Below are positions 22,451-33,420 of a stretch of 64,000 bases of DNA, one piece after another; position 1 is the stretch's first letter, and each line of letters opens with the position of its first letter. This DNA is from Pseudocercospora fijiensis CIRAD86 (lineage: Eukaryota; Ascomycota; Dothideomycetes; Mycosphaerellales; Mycosphaerellaceae): positions 7,481,910 through 7,545,909 of the forward strand of contig NW_006921532.1 of assembly GCF_000340215.1 (NCBI RefSeq). The letters are read 5' to 3'. The position numbers were made by a program, and so were the translations under genes. The notes beneath the pieces are model-generated. The model made no database searches, was not told the origin of the DNA, and saw nothing but the letters and a program-made list of their open reading frames with translations.

Positions 22451-23155
22451 GGGGGAGGAGGAGGAGGACTTGGGCGCTGGCCCTAATGACTCCAGCATCG
22501 GCCTGGCCACCATGGCCACCATGGCCACTAGGGCCACTGAGAGCTCGCGTGGCGAGCGCACTGCTGCGAGCTTTGTTTACTTTTTGGAATGGTATTCTTT
22601 GGTGTGCGGGCTGTGACATTGGATGAAACTCACACGAGCGCTCCTCTCAAAATGTTCTATTACGCTAACGAGCTCCTTTCTAGTACGTGGAGTCTGACAT
22701 CGAATTCGGAGCGCAATAACGATGTAAGCTTTCGACAAGCCGTTTATCTCTGCGCCACTTTCACTCGCTAACGTAATTTGCGGAGGCAGACCAAATCACT
22801 CGCCTGTGCGGCCTCCGCCATGCCACGCTCTTCAAATCTCAATGTATGCGATGAAGTGGCTCTCTCGGAGATGGCTGCCCCAGGATCGACCCCAATACTG
22901 ATCATTATCCTTCAAAATGCTCTCGCTGGATTCTCGCTCTCACAGGTCTCGATAACCATGGTCGTGAGCTCCAAAACAGACTAGACAGATTCGAATGCGG
23001 GCTAACACCGGTGGATGAGTCTCGCCTCTGCGGTGCGGATGAAGCGATGGTGCTCCTGTCATTCTGCGAGGCTGCACATCCGGCTTTGCTATCGGAGTTG
23101 ATCGGCATGTCACACGAGACTTACCCAAATGTTGAGCTGACATTGACAGACTATT
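22451..23155. other. No supported gene; short CCATGG-type repeats
   Basis: After the gypsy remnant there is a G-run, then GGCCACCATGGCCACCATGG and similar direct words at about 22,500-22,540. The remainder has only short frames. Confidence 0.5.
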
Positions 23156-23872
23156 TTGACCTCAGGGCGCCGACCTACGAAGACATTTGAGGACCTCGTG
23201 AAGACAGTCGCTCCGATCAACGCTGATGGCCACGCGGGTGGTTTCTACACTGCAATATCAAATCGGAAGTTTAGTATTGAAGCATTTCGACGATTGGTAG
23301 CCAACCAGCCGACTGGTCGGCGTCTACAACAAAATCGGACTGGCTGTTTTGAGGACCTCTTGGCGGGAGAGAATTGTAGAATGGCTGGAAATGCAAGTTG
23401 TCCCTCCGAGTATTTGTACATGCTTACAAACGCGATCCCAGACTGGTGGTACTACCGCATATCCTTCCGTCGATTTGACACTACTTCATGCCACTACAAA
23501 TCCTACGAACAAAGAATCGACCCATTTTATTGGAAACATGGAGTCAAGATCAGAGAAGGCGGATGTTTCGAATGGAAAGACCAATTGCCTTTCGTGGGTT
23601 TCTCTTATGGCTGGGTTTCTCGCGTTGGGGGTGATGCGGAAAGAATTGGTGATTACGGCAGGTGTGAGATAGCAGTCTACGGAACAGAAAACTGTGCCGG
23701 AGAAGCCGTGGGGTGGATAGACAATTCTAATACTAGGAATCGGTCGAGTGTAAGTGAACTAGTAAACGTCAGGTGTTATTTGCTGAGTGAATCATTATTA
23801 GGGCTGGCGACGGGCTTCGACTGGGGTCAGTGTAAGCAGACAAGAAGGTTCGCCGAGGCGCCACGAACGTGA
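23156..23872 (+). CDS. Orphan ORF, 238 aa, unknown
   Basis: A continuous frame with protein-like composition: Cys residues at regular intervals (NRTGCFEDLLAGENCRMAGN, TTSCHYKSY, GGCFEWKD, GRCEIAVYGTENCAGEAVGW, NVRCYLL) and several N-glycosylation sequons. The Cys and aromatic content resembles secreted fungal proteins, yet the visible N-terminus has no signal peptide, so the true start may be in a missing or unrecognised exon. The last ~30 residues (ATGFDWGQC..) run over a GTAAGC site, so the 3' end may be an intron read-through. No family is recognised. It lies in a decayed region and may itself be a relic. Confidence 0.4.
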   Translation: MTSGRRPTKTFEDLVKTVAPINADGHAGGFYTAISNRKFSIEAFRRLVANQPTGRRLQQNRTGCFEDLLAGENCRMAGNASCPSEYLYMLTNAIPDWWYYRISFRRFDTTSCHYKSYEQRIDPFYWKHGVKIREGGCFEWKDQLPFVGFSYGWVSRVGGDAERIGDYGRCEIAVYGTENCAGEAVGWIDNSNTRNRSSVSELVNVRCYLLSESLLGLATGFDWGQCKQTRRFAEAPRT

Positions 23873-24762
23873 ATGAGGATACTCACCTTTGGCGCTCCGG
23901 AATGGAATACTCCGATGTCGAGCAATGGCTGAAGTCCAGTTACTAGGCCGACACTTCGGTGCCAATCTACAACGCACTGGGTTTTGTCACAATCGACTGC
24001 ATGCCGCCTACAGGCACTCGACTCGCCGACGTCAAGCTAGGCGACATGTTCCAAATGATTGACGATACCACGATTACGATAAAGGAGGTCGGCAGCTAGT
24101 ACACTTGCTCAGTAGAGGCGTACGGTTTCCTATGCACAAAACGCAAGCTAATCGGACTACTATACCTATACTATCCAGCGAATGCGGACGGCAAGTACAA
24201 GATCGCACTGATTTGTAGCCGATACATCCTTATAGGCAGTACAGTCTTCCGACGCAAGGCAGCGCACTAAGTCGAGGCCACCTCCATCGACAACTCCCTA
24301 GATTAGGCGATGATTTCGCAGGTCCCGTTAGACATCCCTAGCGAGACGGAGCCACTCACAGCCGCACGCGATTGGCAGAAGCGCCAAAAGAAGTACCGCG
24401 AAGATCCAACGCACCTGGTCCCTGCTACACTCCAGCTCCATGAGAGTGAAAGAAGAATCCTGACTGCGATCCTGAAGCACCTTTGCCGACGGGCTTCACC
24501 TGGGATCAGTGTAAGAGAGGTCCCTTCCACAGCAATATCACCTCGGAGCGTTCCATATCATTCTGCGAGGTGCCACAATGGACAGGCTACGCGGAGTCAT
24601 GGCTTCACCCTCCAGCTAGATAAGAGTGAGAAAAGAACAGGCATAGTGATCATCATTCCTGAGGTCCCTACAAGTAATTATCTCACCTCAAATACCACAA
24701 TATCACCATTGCCACCATCACCGCGCTCCTCCAAACCACCAACGTCCAAATCGCCCCTCTGA
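23860..24762 (+). pseudogene. RIP-type pseudogene with in-frame TAG/TAA codons, unknown protein
   Basis: One reading frame runs from about 23,870 to 24,762 and is interrupted only by stop codons that single C-to-T or G-to-A changes would explain: TAG at 23944, TAG near 24,097, TAA near 24,268 and TAG at 24304. Between them the frame is clearly protein-like: EDTHLWRSGMEYSDVEQWLK, VPIYNALGFVTIDCMPPTGT, LGDMFQMIDDTTITIKEVG, SEAYGF-type and QKRQKKYREDPTHLVPATL stretches. No indel is needed. I do not recognise the family. A similar motif (GACGGGCTTC..GGxxCAGTGTAAG) occurs here at about 24,490 and at the end of the preceding ORF, hinting that the two were related or one gene. Confidence 0.6.
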
Positions 24763-25250
24763 GAAGTATAAACCCAATCACCCGTAGCATCTCATCATGC
24801 ATAGCACTCTCATTAACCTCAGGATCCTGCTTCCCAAGAAAACTCGCAAAGCGCCTCCCATCCCATCCCGATCCCATTCCCGAATCTCTGCATAATGTCT
24901 CCGATACACTCTGTCTCGCATCCTTCCGCCTGGCGACGTACGTCCTTGGAATGCAAATCACCCTTGCACCGAGATCCTCTCCCTGTCGAATCAAAAATTT
25001 CGCGCATCATCTCGTCCCGTCATCACTTGTGCATTGGAGGAGGATTTTGTTTCGAAGGAAGGCTTTGAGCTACAGGTCTGTATCTTGCGGGGGTTGGAGT
25101 GCATGTCTTAGCTCGTGGGGAAGTGGATTTTGAGGGCTACATGCGTCACTTGCATTGGGAGCTGGTTTTTTTTGGATTTCGCCATTGTGTTGCCTGACGT
25201 TTAGCTCTATGTCTGTTGATTTTGTGGGTCGATGAAAAAAGATGGGGGGA
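24763..25250. other. No supported gene, left flank of the hAT insertion
   Basis: Overlapping minus-strand frames exist (about 24,680-25,010) with no domain. The last 20 bp before the hAT element are A-rich then G-rich (AAAAAAGATGGGGGGA). Confidence 0.45.
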
Positions 25251-25258
25251 TGTCGTTG
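25251..25258. repeat. 8-bp target-site duplication of the hAT element, left copy
   Basis: TGTCGTTG immediately precedes the left terminal inverted repeat and is repeated exactly at 29236-29243 after the right one. Eight base pairs is the size expected for hAT transposition. Confidence 0.95.
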
Positions 25259-25278
25259 CAGTCTCCGCAACATTCAAT
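25259..25278 (+). repeat. hAT left terminal inverted repeat
   Basis: Twenty bases starting CAG, an exact inverted copy of 29216-29235. A CAG start is usual for hAT ends. Confidence 0.95.
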
Positions 25279-26405
25279 TACATGAATAATTACATGAGCA
25301 TGTGAATGAGTAACAACGTCTTTATTCAATCAATTATGCTCCTTCTAGCTCATACAACTACGTAATAATATCGTCATTCAATCAGTTAATTATATAAAGA
25401 ATTTGGAGTCTATTAAGTAAAGTTAGTCCGCCTCGTTGTCGTCCTCGATAACCCTATAGTATATACTAAGGGTTAAGAGCTACAGTAATCTATAGGTTAA
25501 GTAGACAGTGTAATATAATATCCAGCAGTGTTCCACGGCTCCGAGGGCATATAGATCGCTGTATACAGTAGTAGATAAGGCCTCTTCCGAGAAGCCAATT
25601 TCCGGCTTTATAGGTCTAGCTTTCTACCTATACTGCGAGGCTCTCTTTCTCGATAACTATACCTCTAACAGTATAGTATGGCTTCCGGATCTCGAGAGGT
25701 TAGTATTATATTGCAACCTTGTTAATCTAAGCATATAGAATAACAGTAGTGTAATAGAACCCTATCGTTCTCGAAGCTAGTCTAGCAAAGCCGACAAAGC
25801 AGGCTAATAGCTTGTTAGAAGTGCTACAACAATAGGCCACTTCTAGCAGCAAAGACACAGCCGCGCAAGCTAAGAAGAAGGGGTTATATAAGCGCTAGTC
25901 CTTATATAAGAGAATGCAGTATCTAAAGAAGAGGTATTATAAACTAGGCATTCGCATAAGCAAGAAGCTATTAGACCTCTAATTCCGTATGTTTCTATAC
26001 GGTTTAGACGATAGTAGAAGTCCCGAGGAAAGGCTAGAAATACTTAAAGCTACGCCTAAGATACACGGATTGATTTAGCTATATAACTGTCGATGCTAGC
26101 GCTATAAATAGCATAATACTAGGTTAGGTTGTCGATTATAAGGTAGTAGAAGCTATAGAAGTTGGTGTAGAAGTTTAAGTTTATAAATACAGCCGATTTT
26201 TCGACGCGCGTAGAAAGAGTGTGTATTAAGCTTTCCGCGTATAGATACACGTAAATTAGGCGCGGTTTAAAGTAAATCCACTATAGCTATACACCTAAAA
26301 TCTCCGCTTCCTCCTCCGAATTCGTAACTCCTAATTAAAACACTACTATTTAACGTATACTATCATTTTTTATACACTATCTACGCATCTAGAAAATTAT
26401 TTAAT

Positions 26406-29039
26406 ATGCCTCCGAAGTTATTAGGAAAACGACCTGCTACGGTTTCCTCGGCGGATAGCAAACTAGGGCCGTTACGAAAGAAAACACGTCTTTTACAAGG
26501 TACTCTCGCCTTTAGCTAACAAATACCTCTAGTAACCTAGACCTTATAGCCTCGCCTAATACAACAATTATAGCGACAGATACGAAGCGCCGAGATAGTA
26601 GAAACGCCTATCGATTTATCGAGCGGCAGCGAGAGCGGCGGAGACAACGAGACCGAGTCTACGACTATAACTTCTTCCGCTATAGAACGAGACGAAGGCA
26701 GCTTTATTGCGGCTTCTTAACGCGTCAAATTCAACGTATTCTACGACCGCCTACTAGGCTAGTTTCGACTACGTACACGTACTAAACACTCTATCGGCAA
26801 ACGCATATTATAGGTATTTAAGTACGGTATAGAGCTTATAAAGTAGTGTCTAAAGAAGCAGAAGTATAAGGGTCGTTTCTAGCTCTATAAACAATGCTAT
26901 CTTAATAACGCCGATAAACAGGTATAGAGCGTAGCTTCTATAGGCACTCCGGCAAGGTACTATGTTGTCTACTACGGCTATAAACCTCTAAGTAAACGTA
27001 GAGCGAAGAAGATTGCAGATAAACAAGACAACTATCCGAAGAATAATAGCTACGACTAGCTTCCGCTAGAGTACGCCGCTTAGTAGGTTTAAGACTTTAT
27101 AAACTAGATAGCAAGACGCGATATCTCCTTCGAAGACGCCGCTTCTAAAGAGCTATACAAGATAATATTAACTAGTAGTCTATTAGTTAAGGATCTCTTG
27201 CCTTGTCCGCGTACTATACGTAACTAGCTCTTCCGTGCTTATAAGGAGCGTAAACCGGACGTAAAGGCGGCTATTCTAAAGGCTGTCTCGAAGATTAGTA
27301 TCTCCTTTAATATCTAGACAATACCTAATAATCTGTCGTTGCTAGCTATTATAGTATACTAGATCGACGAGAATAGGCAACTTTAAGTCGCTCTTATCGC
27401 CCTTCGACCGCTTCTAAGCTACTATAGCGTTGTTATTGCTCTAGTCCTTTACGAAGTCCTTTAAGAATACGAGATTAAGGATAGAATTACCGCGTTTCAA
27501 ACAGATAACGCAACTAATAACGATACGACTATTACTAAGCTTATCGCTCTCGGTATACTACTCTACGAAGCAGACGCTCGCTATAGATATATAGGTTACA
27601 GTATTAACCTTATTGTCCGCGCAATGCTATTTAGTAAAGGAATAGGTTAATAGGAGAAAGAACTCTAACGTGCGAGCGACGACGATAGTTTCCGGCTATA
27701 GCGCGAGAAGGCAGGCAATATTAGACGGCTTTACAACACTGTTAAATACATTATACGGTCACTAAAGCGCTCGGCGCTATTCGTACGGTATTAGAAGGAC
27801 TTAGCTAACCTAGAGTTAGAAGCTAATAACGTCCTTCTTCGCCTTGTTAAAGATAGCGGTATACGATAGAATTCAACCCTCCGGATAATATAACGCGCTT
27901 TAAAGTTAAAGCCAGTTATTTAACGCTTCTGCCGTCTCTAGAAACCTGATAGTAGCTACAACCTCGCTTAAGACTACTTAACTAACTCTAACTAGAAAGA
28001 ATTGTAGTAGTACGAGCGACTATTAATCCCCTTCCTCGAGGCTACGAAGCGGATTAAAGGTAACGTAATATACGGCTTATTTAGCGCTCTATAGGAGATT
28101 TACCCTATATTAGATACGCTATATCAATCGCTTACTCGGCGGTAAGAAGAAGCCTATAGTATCGACCGTAACGACTTTAGCGACGTATAAGTACTTATTC
28201 TTGCTATTCTTAGCGCCTTACACTAAATTTTAGCAGTTATAGAGCTAAGGTCGACGCTAGCTTCTTACGCATAGAACAGCTCTATAACGACCTTAATTCT
28301 AGCCGCCTTCTACGTAGCGCCGTTATCCTTTACCCTATAAAGAAATACGACTTCTTCAAAAAGAGATAGGTAGGCTTTAAGTACGGCAAAGACGCGACTA
28401 ACGAGAACGGTAATAAGAAGACGGCCGTTAAGGAGATTGCTAAGGCAAAGCAAGCAGTAGTAGACTTATATACGGACTTTATTGCCTCACTTCTATAGCT
28501 AGAAGATAAGCCTTCTTACTAGTTTCTATTACCTTAAGAGCTCCGTAATAACGAGCGCGATTGCCGCCGGTAAGACAACGACCTCGACTTCTTCGAAGAC
28601 GCCTTCGCCGACTTTACTTCTAAGGGCAATAGTAAGAGGCGATAGGCGATAGAAAATGAGCTAGAGCGCTATCTAAGCGACGACTTAACAACTTATAAGT
28701 ATAGCGGCACCTTACTAGACAATAACTTCTATAATACTCGGCCGCTAGACTAGTAGCAAGACCGTAGCGAAGGGCTGTATCTAACACTCGTATAGCTAGC
28801 GTTTACGCTGTTTGCTATTCTAGTAATAAGCTTAGAATGCGAGCGAGTCTTTAGCTATAGCAAATTAATAGTTATAGACTATAGACACTACCTTACTATA
28901 TAGGCAATTAAGGCCGACTAGTGCCTAAAGAATTGGCTTATTCGAGGCCTTACTAATAGATAGGTAACCTAGTTAATAGTAGACGACGATAGTAGTAGCA
29001 GTAGCAGTAGACGTAATAGCAACGGCGAGGTTGAATAGC
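26406..29039 (+). pseudogene. hAT transposase relic
   Basis: It begins MPPKLLGKRPATVSSADSKL and is broken by dozens of TAG/TAA codons and some frame changes. The C-terminal dimerisation domain of hAT transposases is unmistakable near 28,832: LECERVFSYSKLIVIDYRHY, then a CLKNWL end. A Cys/Trp-containing BED-like N-terminal part can be guessed at 26,740-27,000. The protein cannot be made from this copy. Confidence 0.9.
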
Positions 29040-29215
29040 TAGTATTTACTTATTTCCGCTAACCTGTATTATTCAGTTAATCAACCTTAACTATACGCTA
29101 TTACATGTAATAGCCTGTCTATTTATTCAACTATACGCTAGTCGCTCGCTATTTAATCTCATTCAAGCGCTATCTACTCAGGCAACCGGCCTATATCCAC
29201 TCATTCAACCACACG

Positions 29216-29235
29216 ATTGAATGTTGCGGAGACTG
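29216..29235 (-). repeat. hAT right terminal inverted repeat
   Basis: Exact reverse complement of 25259-25278, directly followed by the second copy of TGTCGTTG (29236-29243). Confidence 0.95.
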
Positions 29236-29243
29236 TGTCGTTG

Positions 29244-29556
29244 CTTCGTTTCTTAGAATTCATCCCCCCCCCCATGTTGATGGTCGCATGTTTGACGGTA
29301 TTGTATCAAGCTGGCAGTTTTGCGAGCTTTGTATGTCAGCTGGCATACAAATAGAAGTTATAGCTGAACTCTGAAGGATCAGTAAGCGTTACGCGAGGCT
29401 CGAGCTTCCTCGCCACTGCAGGCTGATGCGTGGCACGTCAGAATGTCTGGCTACAAGACGAATTATAGGAAGCGTTCAGCTCGTAGGACGACACAAACGT
29501 GCGAAGGCAGCTATGGCAATATTTTATTTTTATCATAGAGAGCTCATTCGATTCTA
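29244..29556. other. Intergenic, 3' flank of the alpha-galactosidase gene
   Basis: It contains a run of ten C at 29264-29273 just beyond the hAT target site. No gene is seen. Confidence 0.5.
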
Positions 29557-31264
29557 TCAAGCTACAACGCCAATACGATCGAAATCTGGAGCGTACGTCG
29601 AGCTTCCGCTGAGGCCGCTGATCTTGATCGTATTTATGCCGCTTGTGCTGAATCCGCTCAGCCTCACCAAGTGGTTCCTCGTGACGTCTCGGTCCCAGTT
29701 GTAGCCAGTCAGCGGAAACAGGACATTTTGCCCTGGACCTCCATTGACACTGATACTCGCTCCTCGGACGTTCGTCCCCTGATCCGCCAAGTAGCCGATC
29801 TCGCAGTCAATGTAATCGAATCGCACGTCCTGCGTCGCTTGACTCGTTCGAATGCCGCTGAGGGTGAGAGATCCACCTTCTGCGCTAATGTTTCCTGCTT
29901 TCGAAGAGCCGGAACAGCCAGAGCAGAATTGAATGTTGGCTCCGCCGGCGAGTGTGCCGGACTCTGCTTCAATCCAGGTGAGCTTAGGTGCAGGAACTGG
30001 AACGGTCTGAATGTCGCTGAGTCGAAGTGGAAGCGAGCCATGCGCATTGACCTGCGCTGTATACGAGGTTTGGCCAGTTCTCGTGCGACCAGTCCACAAG
30101 TTCTTCACCGTCGCTGAAGCAATTCCAAGATCTGGAAAATTGATTGCCAGCGATCGAGTCTGGTTAGACTGGTCAAGAAGCAGGACAGCCCGGTCCCCAT
30201 TTGCAAGACAGCCAGCATATACGTCGCTATCGTCGGTGAAGCGCTGCACGAGCTTCACGGGCTCGCCAAGCGAGTCTTGGTTGATCGCGATCAGGTCCTT
30301 GTTCTGCAAGATGTTCTGAGTCGCAGTGCTCATCGTGGGTATAGCGGTCGAAACCATCAGAGCACTCTTGAAATATGCCCAGATAGCGAAGTGGCTCGCC
30401 TGTTCGTCAACCGTCATCCCAGGATTGCCGACCTCGAGTAGATCCATATCAGCGAAATGACTTGGCCCAGACAGACCTCGCAAATTGACGTGAATGGCTT
30501 CGTTCATGATACGCATGACATTGGCCCAGCCTTGAATGATATCATCCGACACTCGATTGGAATTAGACAAAGAGGGAGTCCACGCGGAAGGGCCCTGCAA
30601 TCCACTCGGGCTCTGGTATGGCGTACCCCATTGGCAAATCAAGATGCCTTTGATGCCCACGTCTTGAATTGCCGAAGAAATGACCTGATATCGCGACGGA
30701 AAATCGGTTCGAGGATCTTTGGGTGCGTTCTGTTCGGAACTTCCTCCATCCACGTAACAGTTGTCGATCTGTGCATTGTGTCAGTTGATGTACTGGACCA
30801 CAGGCTTTCGAATGTACCTTGACGTATGCAGTGTTCCAGGCTGCGAACATGAGAGCGTCCTGCTTCTCATAGTTCAGGCTCCCAGGCCTTAACTCCTTGG
30901 CCGTGTCACAGGCATATATTCCTTGATCGGTATACATGGACCATTGAAATCCTTTACTGATCGCCAACTTCGAAAGAGGAGTTATGCCATCTGGAAAGAC
31001 GCTGGCATCATACGTGATGGAGCCATTGCTTTGCCGCTGGCGGCCCTGCCATCCACAGTCGATCTGAAAGTACTTGTAGCCTAGATCACCGAATCCTTTG
31101 CTAGAGAAGGCATTTATCGTGTTCTGCACATACGACTGATTCAGCGTGCAGGCCACGTCGTTGTAAGTATTGAAGCCCATAACAGGACTTCTGCCAAAGC
31201 CATTGTCGAGGGCCTGAGCGGCCGCTGCGAGTAGCAAGGATGCTGCGAAAGTCGAGAAGGCCAT
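29557..31264 (-). CDS. Secreted GH27 alpha-galactosidase with C-terminal carbohydrate-binding domain
   Basis: Two exons, 31264-30818 and 30768-29557, with a 49-nt intron (GTACAT..ACAG) that splits the active-site motif. Joined, it reads YVK-IDNCYVDGG, where the Asp is the GH27 nucleophile. The acid/base Asp pair is in SNSNRVSDDIIQGW. The product is 552 aa. A signal peptide is clear (MAFSTFAASLLLAAAAQA), followed by LDNGFGRSPVMGFNTYNDVA, the usual start of the barrel. After the catalytic barrel and beta-domain, the last ~130 residues (WIEAESGTLAGGANI ... YAPDFDRIGVV) form a CBM35-like module. It releases terminal alpha-galactose from plant galactomannan or raffinose-type sugars outside the cell. 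The frame is intact. Confidence 0.93.
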
Positions 31265-31719
31265 AGTTGGAGTTGTGATAGATCCCGAGGGATTCGTGAG
31301 ATATCACGCCATATATTGACAAGAGGATGCCCGGGTAATGGCGTGACCACGGATGAGATCCTCCGCGACCATGTGGACCTCGTTGATATCCTTGGAGTTT
31401 CTCCGCATTTTCAATGACGTGGAGGTCAAGTTTGGCTAGTATTTGATTTGCGGATAAATCGACCTCGTGAAGGCCCCACTGAGATCGGCAGGCACGAGGA
31501 GCATTGGAGCTGACGCAATTTGCTCTCTGCCAAAAAGATCCTGGTGTGGTGATAAATGTCTCCGCTGGAGGAGAATTGATGCTCTCTTGCGCAGTCTTCA
31601 TCGGCATGCAGGATGGTATTGAGAAGAGTGTTTCCGCATTCTGCAGATTCGAGAGTCGATTGCTGGTGAGAGTCGGTCCCAACAAGGCTGTGACGCTCGG
31701 CTCGATAGAAGGCGTGATC
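31265..31719. other. Intergenic, promoter of the alpha-galactosidase gene
   Basis: An overlapping minus-strand frame extends through here from the GH27 exon but has no domain content. No repeat is seen. Confidence 0.5.
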
Positions 31720-32313
31720 TCAGAAGGGAAAATTGCCTGGACCGCGCAACGAGGACAGCTCTACGATATGCCAACGCCCATTGGACAGTCGTTGCCAATG
31801 CATTTTATTAACCGACTCCCTTGTCGTTCCGTGGCTCGCAAACAGGCCACCGACCCGGGTACTCATGAATACAGCAGCCTTGCCCATTCTCTCGTCCAGC
31901 AATATGGAGGTGTTCCTGACCTCGATACGATGATCCGGGTTTGCCCTACGAAAGGCGTAAGAATTCTTGATGTGGTCTTCTAGATTCATGGCAATGAGAT
32001 GTGTCTCCGGGAATGCTGCACGGAAACGAAAGGTTGGAGGGCAGAAGAGGCGGAGCACGATCTCGTAGTCTCTAGGGGACATCCAGGCCAGTGCTTCCAA
32101 GAGTCGTTGTGCCATGATCTGGAGGTAGACGGGGGGCGGTGTCGTGGCGACGTCCAGGAAGAAGGGCTGCGGCGTATAGGCAAGCAATGCTGCCAATGCC
32201 TCCTTGGACATCAACTCGGCGACATGATCCAGGCCCCAAGTGCCCCTTTTCATCTGCTGTATCTTGTGGGAAGGATCCGTTGCGGGCACACTTGTGTTTG
32301 CTAGGTTCGCCAT
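31720..32313 (-). CDS. NTF2/SnoaL-like small protein
   Basis: A single exon of 197 aa. The middle and C-terminal parts follow the pattern of fungal NTF2-like (cone-fold) proteins: ERMGKAAVFMSTRVGGLFAS, then ESVNKMHWQRLSNGRWHIVE and a closing SSLRG. Such proteins are small dimeric ligand-binding or isomerase/dehydratase-like enzymes, and many have no known function. No signal peptide or membrane span is seen. It sits divergently from the C2H2 regulator across a 1.1-kb gap, so it could be a co-regulated partner (inference). Confidence 0.6.
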   Translation of the reverse strand: MANLANTSVPATDPSHKIQQMKRGTWGLDHVAELMSKEALAALLAYTPQPFFLDVATTPPPVYLQIMAQRLLEALAWMSPRDYEIVLRLFCPPTFRFRAAFPETHLIAMNLEDHIKNSYAFRRANPDHRIEVRNTSILLDERMGKAAVFMSTRVGGLFASHGTTRESVNKMHWQRLSNGRWHIVELSSLRGPGNFPF

Positions 32314-33420
32314 GTGCGCTCGGAGCCTCGTGATGACTTGGCGACGCGCTGTTCATGAGAGAGCATGCTGTGATGAGGATGGCACGAAGGTTCACACTTG
32401 CGGCGCCATTTCTTGGCGGCCAGAAGTTCCCCAAACAAACAGTATCCAGAACACTGACAACATCTGCACTTCGGGATCGCGGGGTTACAATGGGCAGCAT
32501 CATTGGACTTCCATGAGACCCACGAGTCCCTGGCATCATCGAGGGCTTTTGGAACCACATCATCCTTCCGTGAGCACCTTCAGCATAGCAGAGCGTTATC
32601 TCGCTTGCGATCATGCAATGCGCTAGATTCCATGGAAACATCGACGTTGGGAGGTGAGACAGAGCATCTCCACGCTCCGACTTGGGCCTCGAAACAATGC
32701 CATCGATGTCCAGATCGCATTGGCTCACATTGTTGGTGAAGGTATCTAGAGCTTGCTGTCTATATTGATATATACAGCCTTGATCTGCGAGTAAGTTTCA
32801 AGGCCAGCTTCTCCCAGCTCGCGACCAATAAGTACTTGCCTGAGAAGAGAATCAGATGCCGGCGTGTGGCACCGCGTTGACCCACAAGCATCGCATCTTC
32901 CGGCTCATTTGCTGTCGTGGGACGATTTCCTCTATCGTATCTGAGCAGAAAAGTCCTCGCGTTCTGTTCCGACAGCTTTGCAAGTCAGGCAAATCTAGTC
33001 GGTCCGACGTGGTCGCCCTTCACCTAGCGTCGTCGACACGTTCCACATCCTCCGAAAGAGCGGGAGCGTTTCGCCTGGGCCTTCCGGAATGCTTTCGGCA
33101 TCGCAAGAAAGTTGCAAAGCTGCGAGCGCAGATGTGTGAAGTCAAAAGATGAGCCATGTTGGAGGGAAGGGGACTGCGCTGCGCATTTGATTGAAAGCGT
33201 CAATTCGGCCATCAAATGTTCATTCAACCTCCCGCTAAGCCGGCAGTATCCATCCCCGCTTTCTGGGTGGCTCCCATCCCGCCAACCCGCATGCCGAGCG
33301 CCGCCTGGACCCTGCCCTGCTAAGTACCTCCTCTCCTCTCCTCTCCTCTTGTCTGGCTGACATCCGCACTATATAGGAGCATAACGCTACTACTACACCC
33401 ATGGCGATCTTGCTGGCAGC
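32314..33420. other. Divergent intergenic region upstream of the C2H2 regulator
   Basis: About 1.1 kb shared by the NTF2-like gene (leftward) and the regulator gene (rightward). Frames here overlap on all strands without domains. A CTCCT pyrimidine tract lies at 33328-33350 and a TATA-like word at 33369. Confidence 0.5.
33328..33377 (+). promoter_or_regulatory. Pyrimidine tract and TATA-like element before the C2H2 gene
   Basis: Four tandem CTCCT units end at 33350, followed by CTATATAGG at 33369-33377. The latter is about 45 bp before the ATG at 33421. CT-rich tracts next to transcription starts are common in filamentous fungi. The core promoter assignment is inference. Confidence 0.4.

Larger units (their letters stand above)
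25259..29235 (+). mobile_element. hAT DNA transposon, complete ends, RIP-inactivated (3,977 bp)
   Basis: The element has perfect 20-bp terminal inverted repeats beginning CAGTCTCCGCAACATTCAAT and a perfect 8-bp target duplication. ATTCAA-containing words recur inside both ends (for example TTTATTCAATCAATTATG on the left and CTCATTCAACC on the right), like hAT subterminal repeats. The interior is full of TAG, TAA and CTA and very poor in CA, the mark of RIP. It carries a degenerate transposase frame on the plus strand. Upstream (about 25,800-26,010) another degraded frame reads as a Lys/Gln-rich helical stretch (QAKKKGLYKRxSLYKRMQYL), perhaps a second element gene or transposase exon. Confidence 0.95.
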
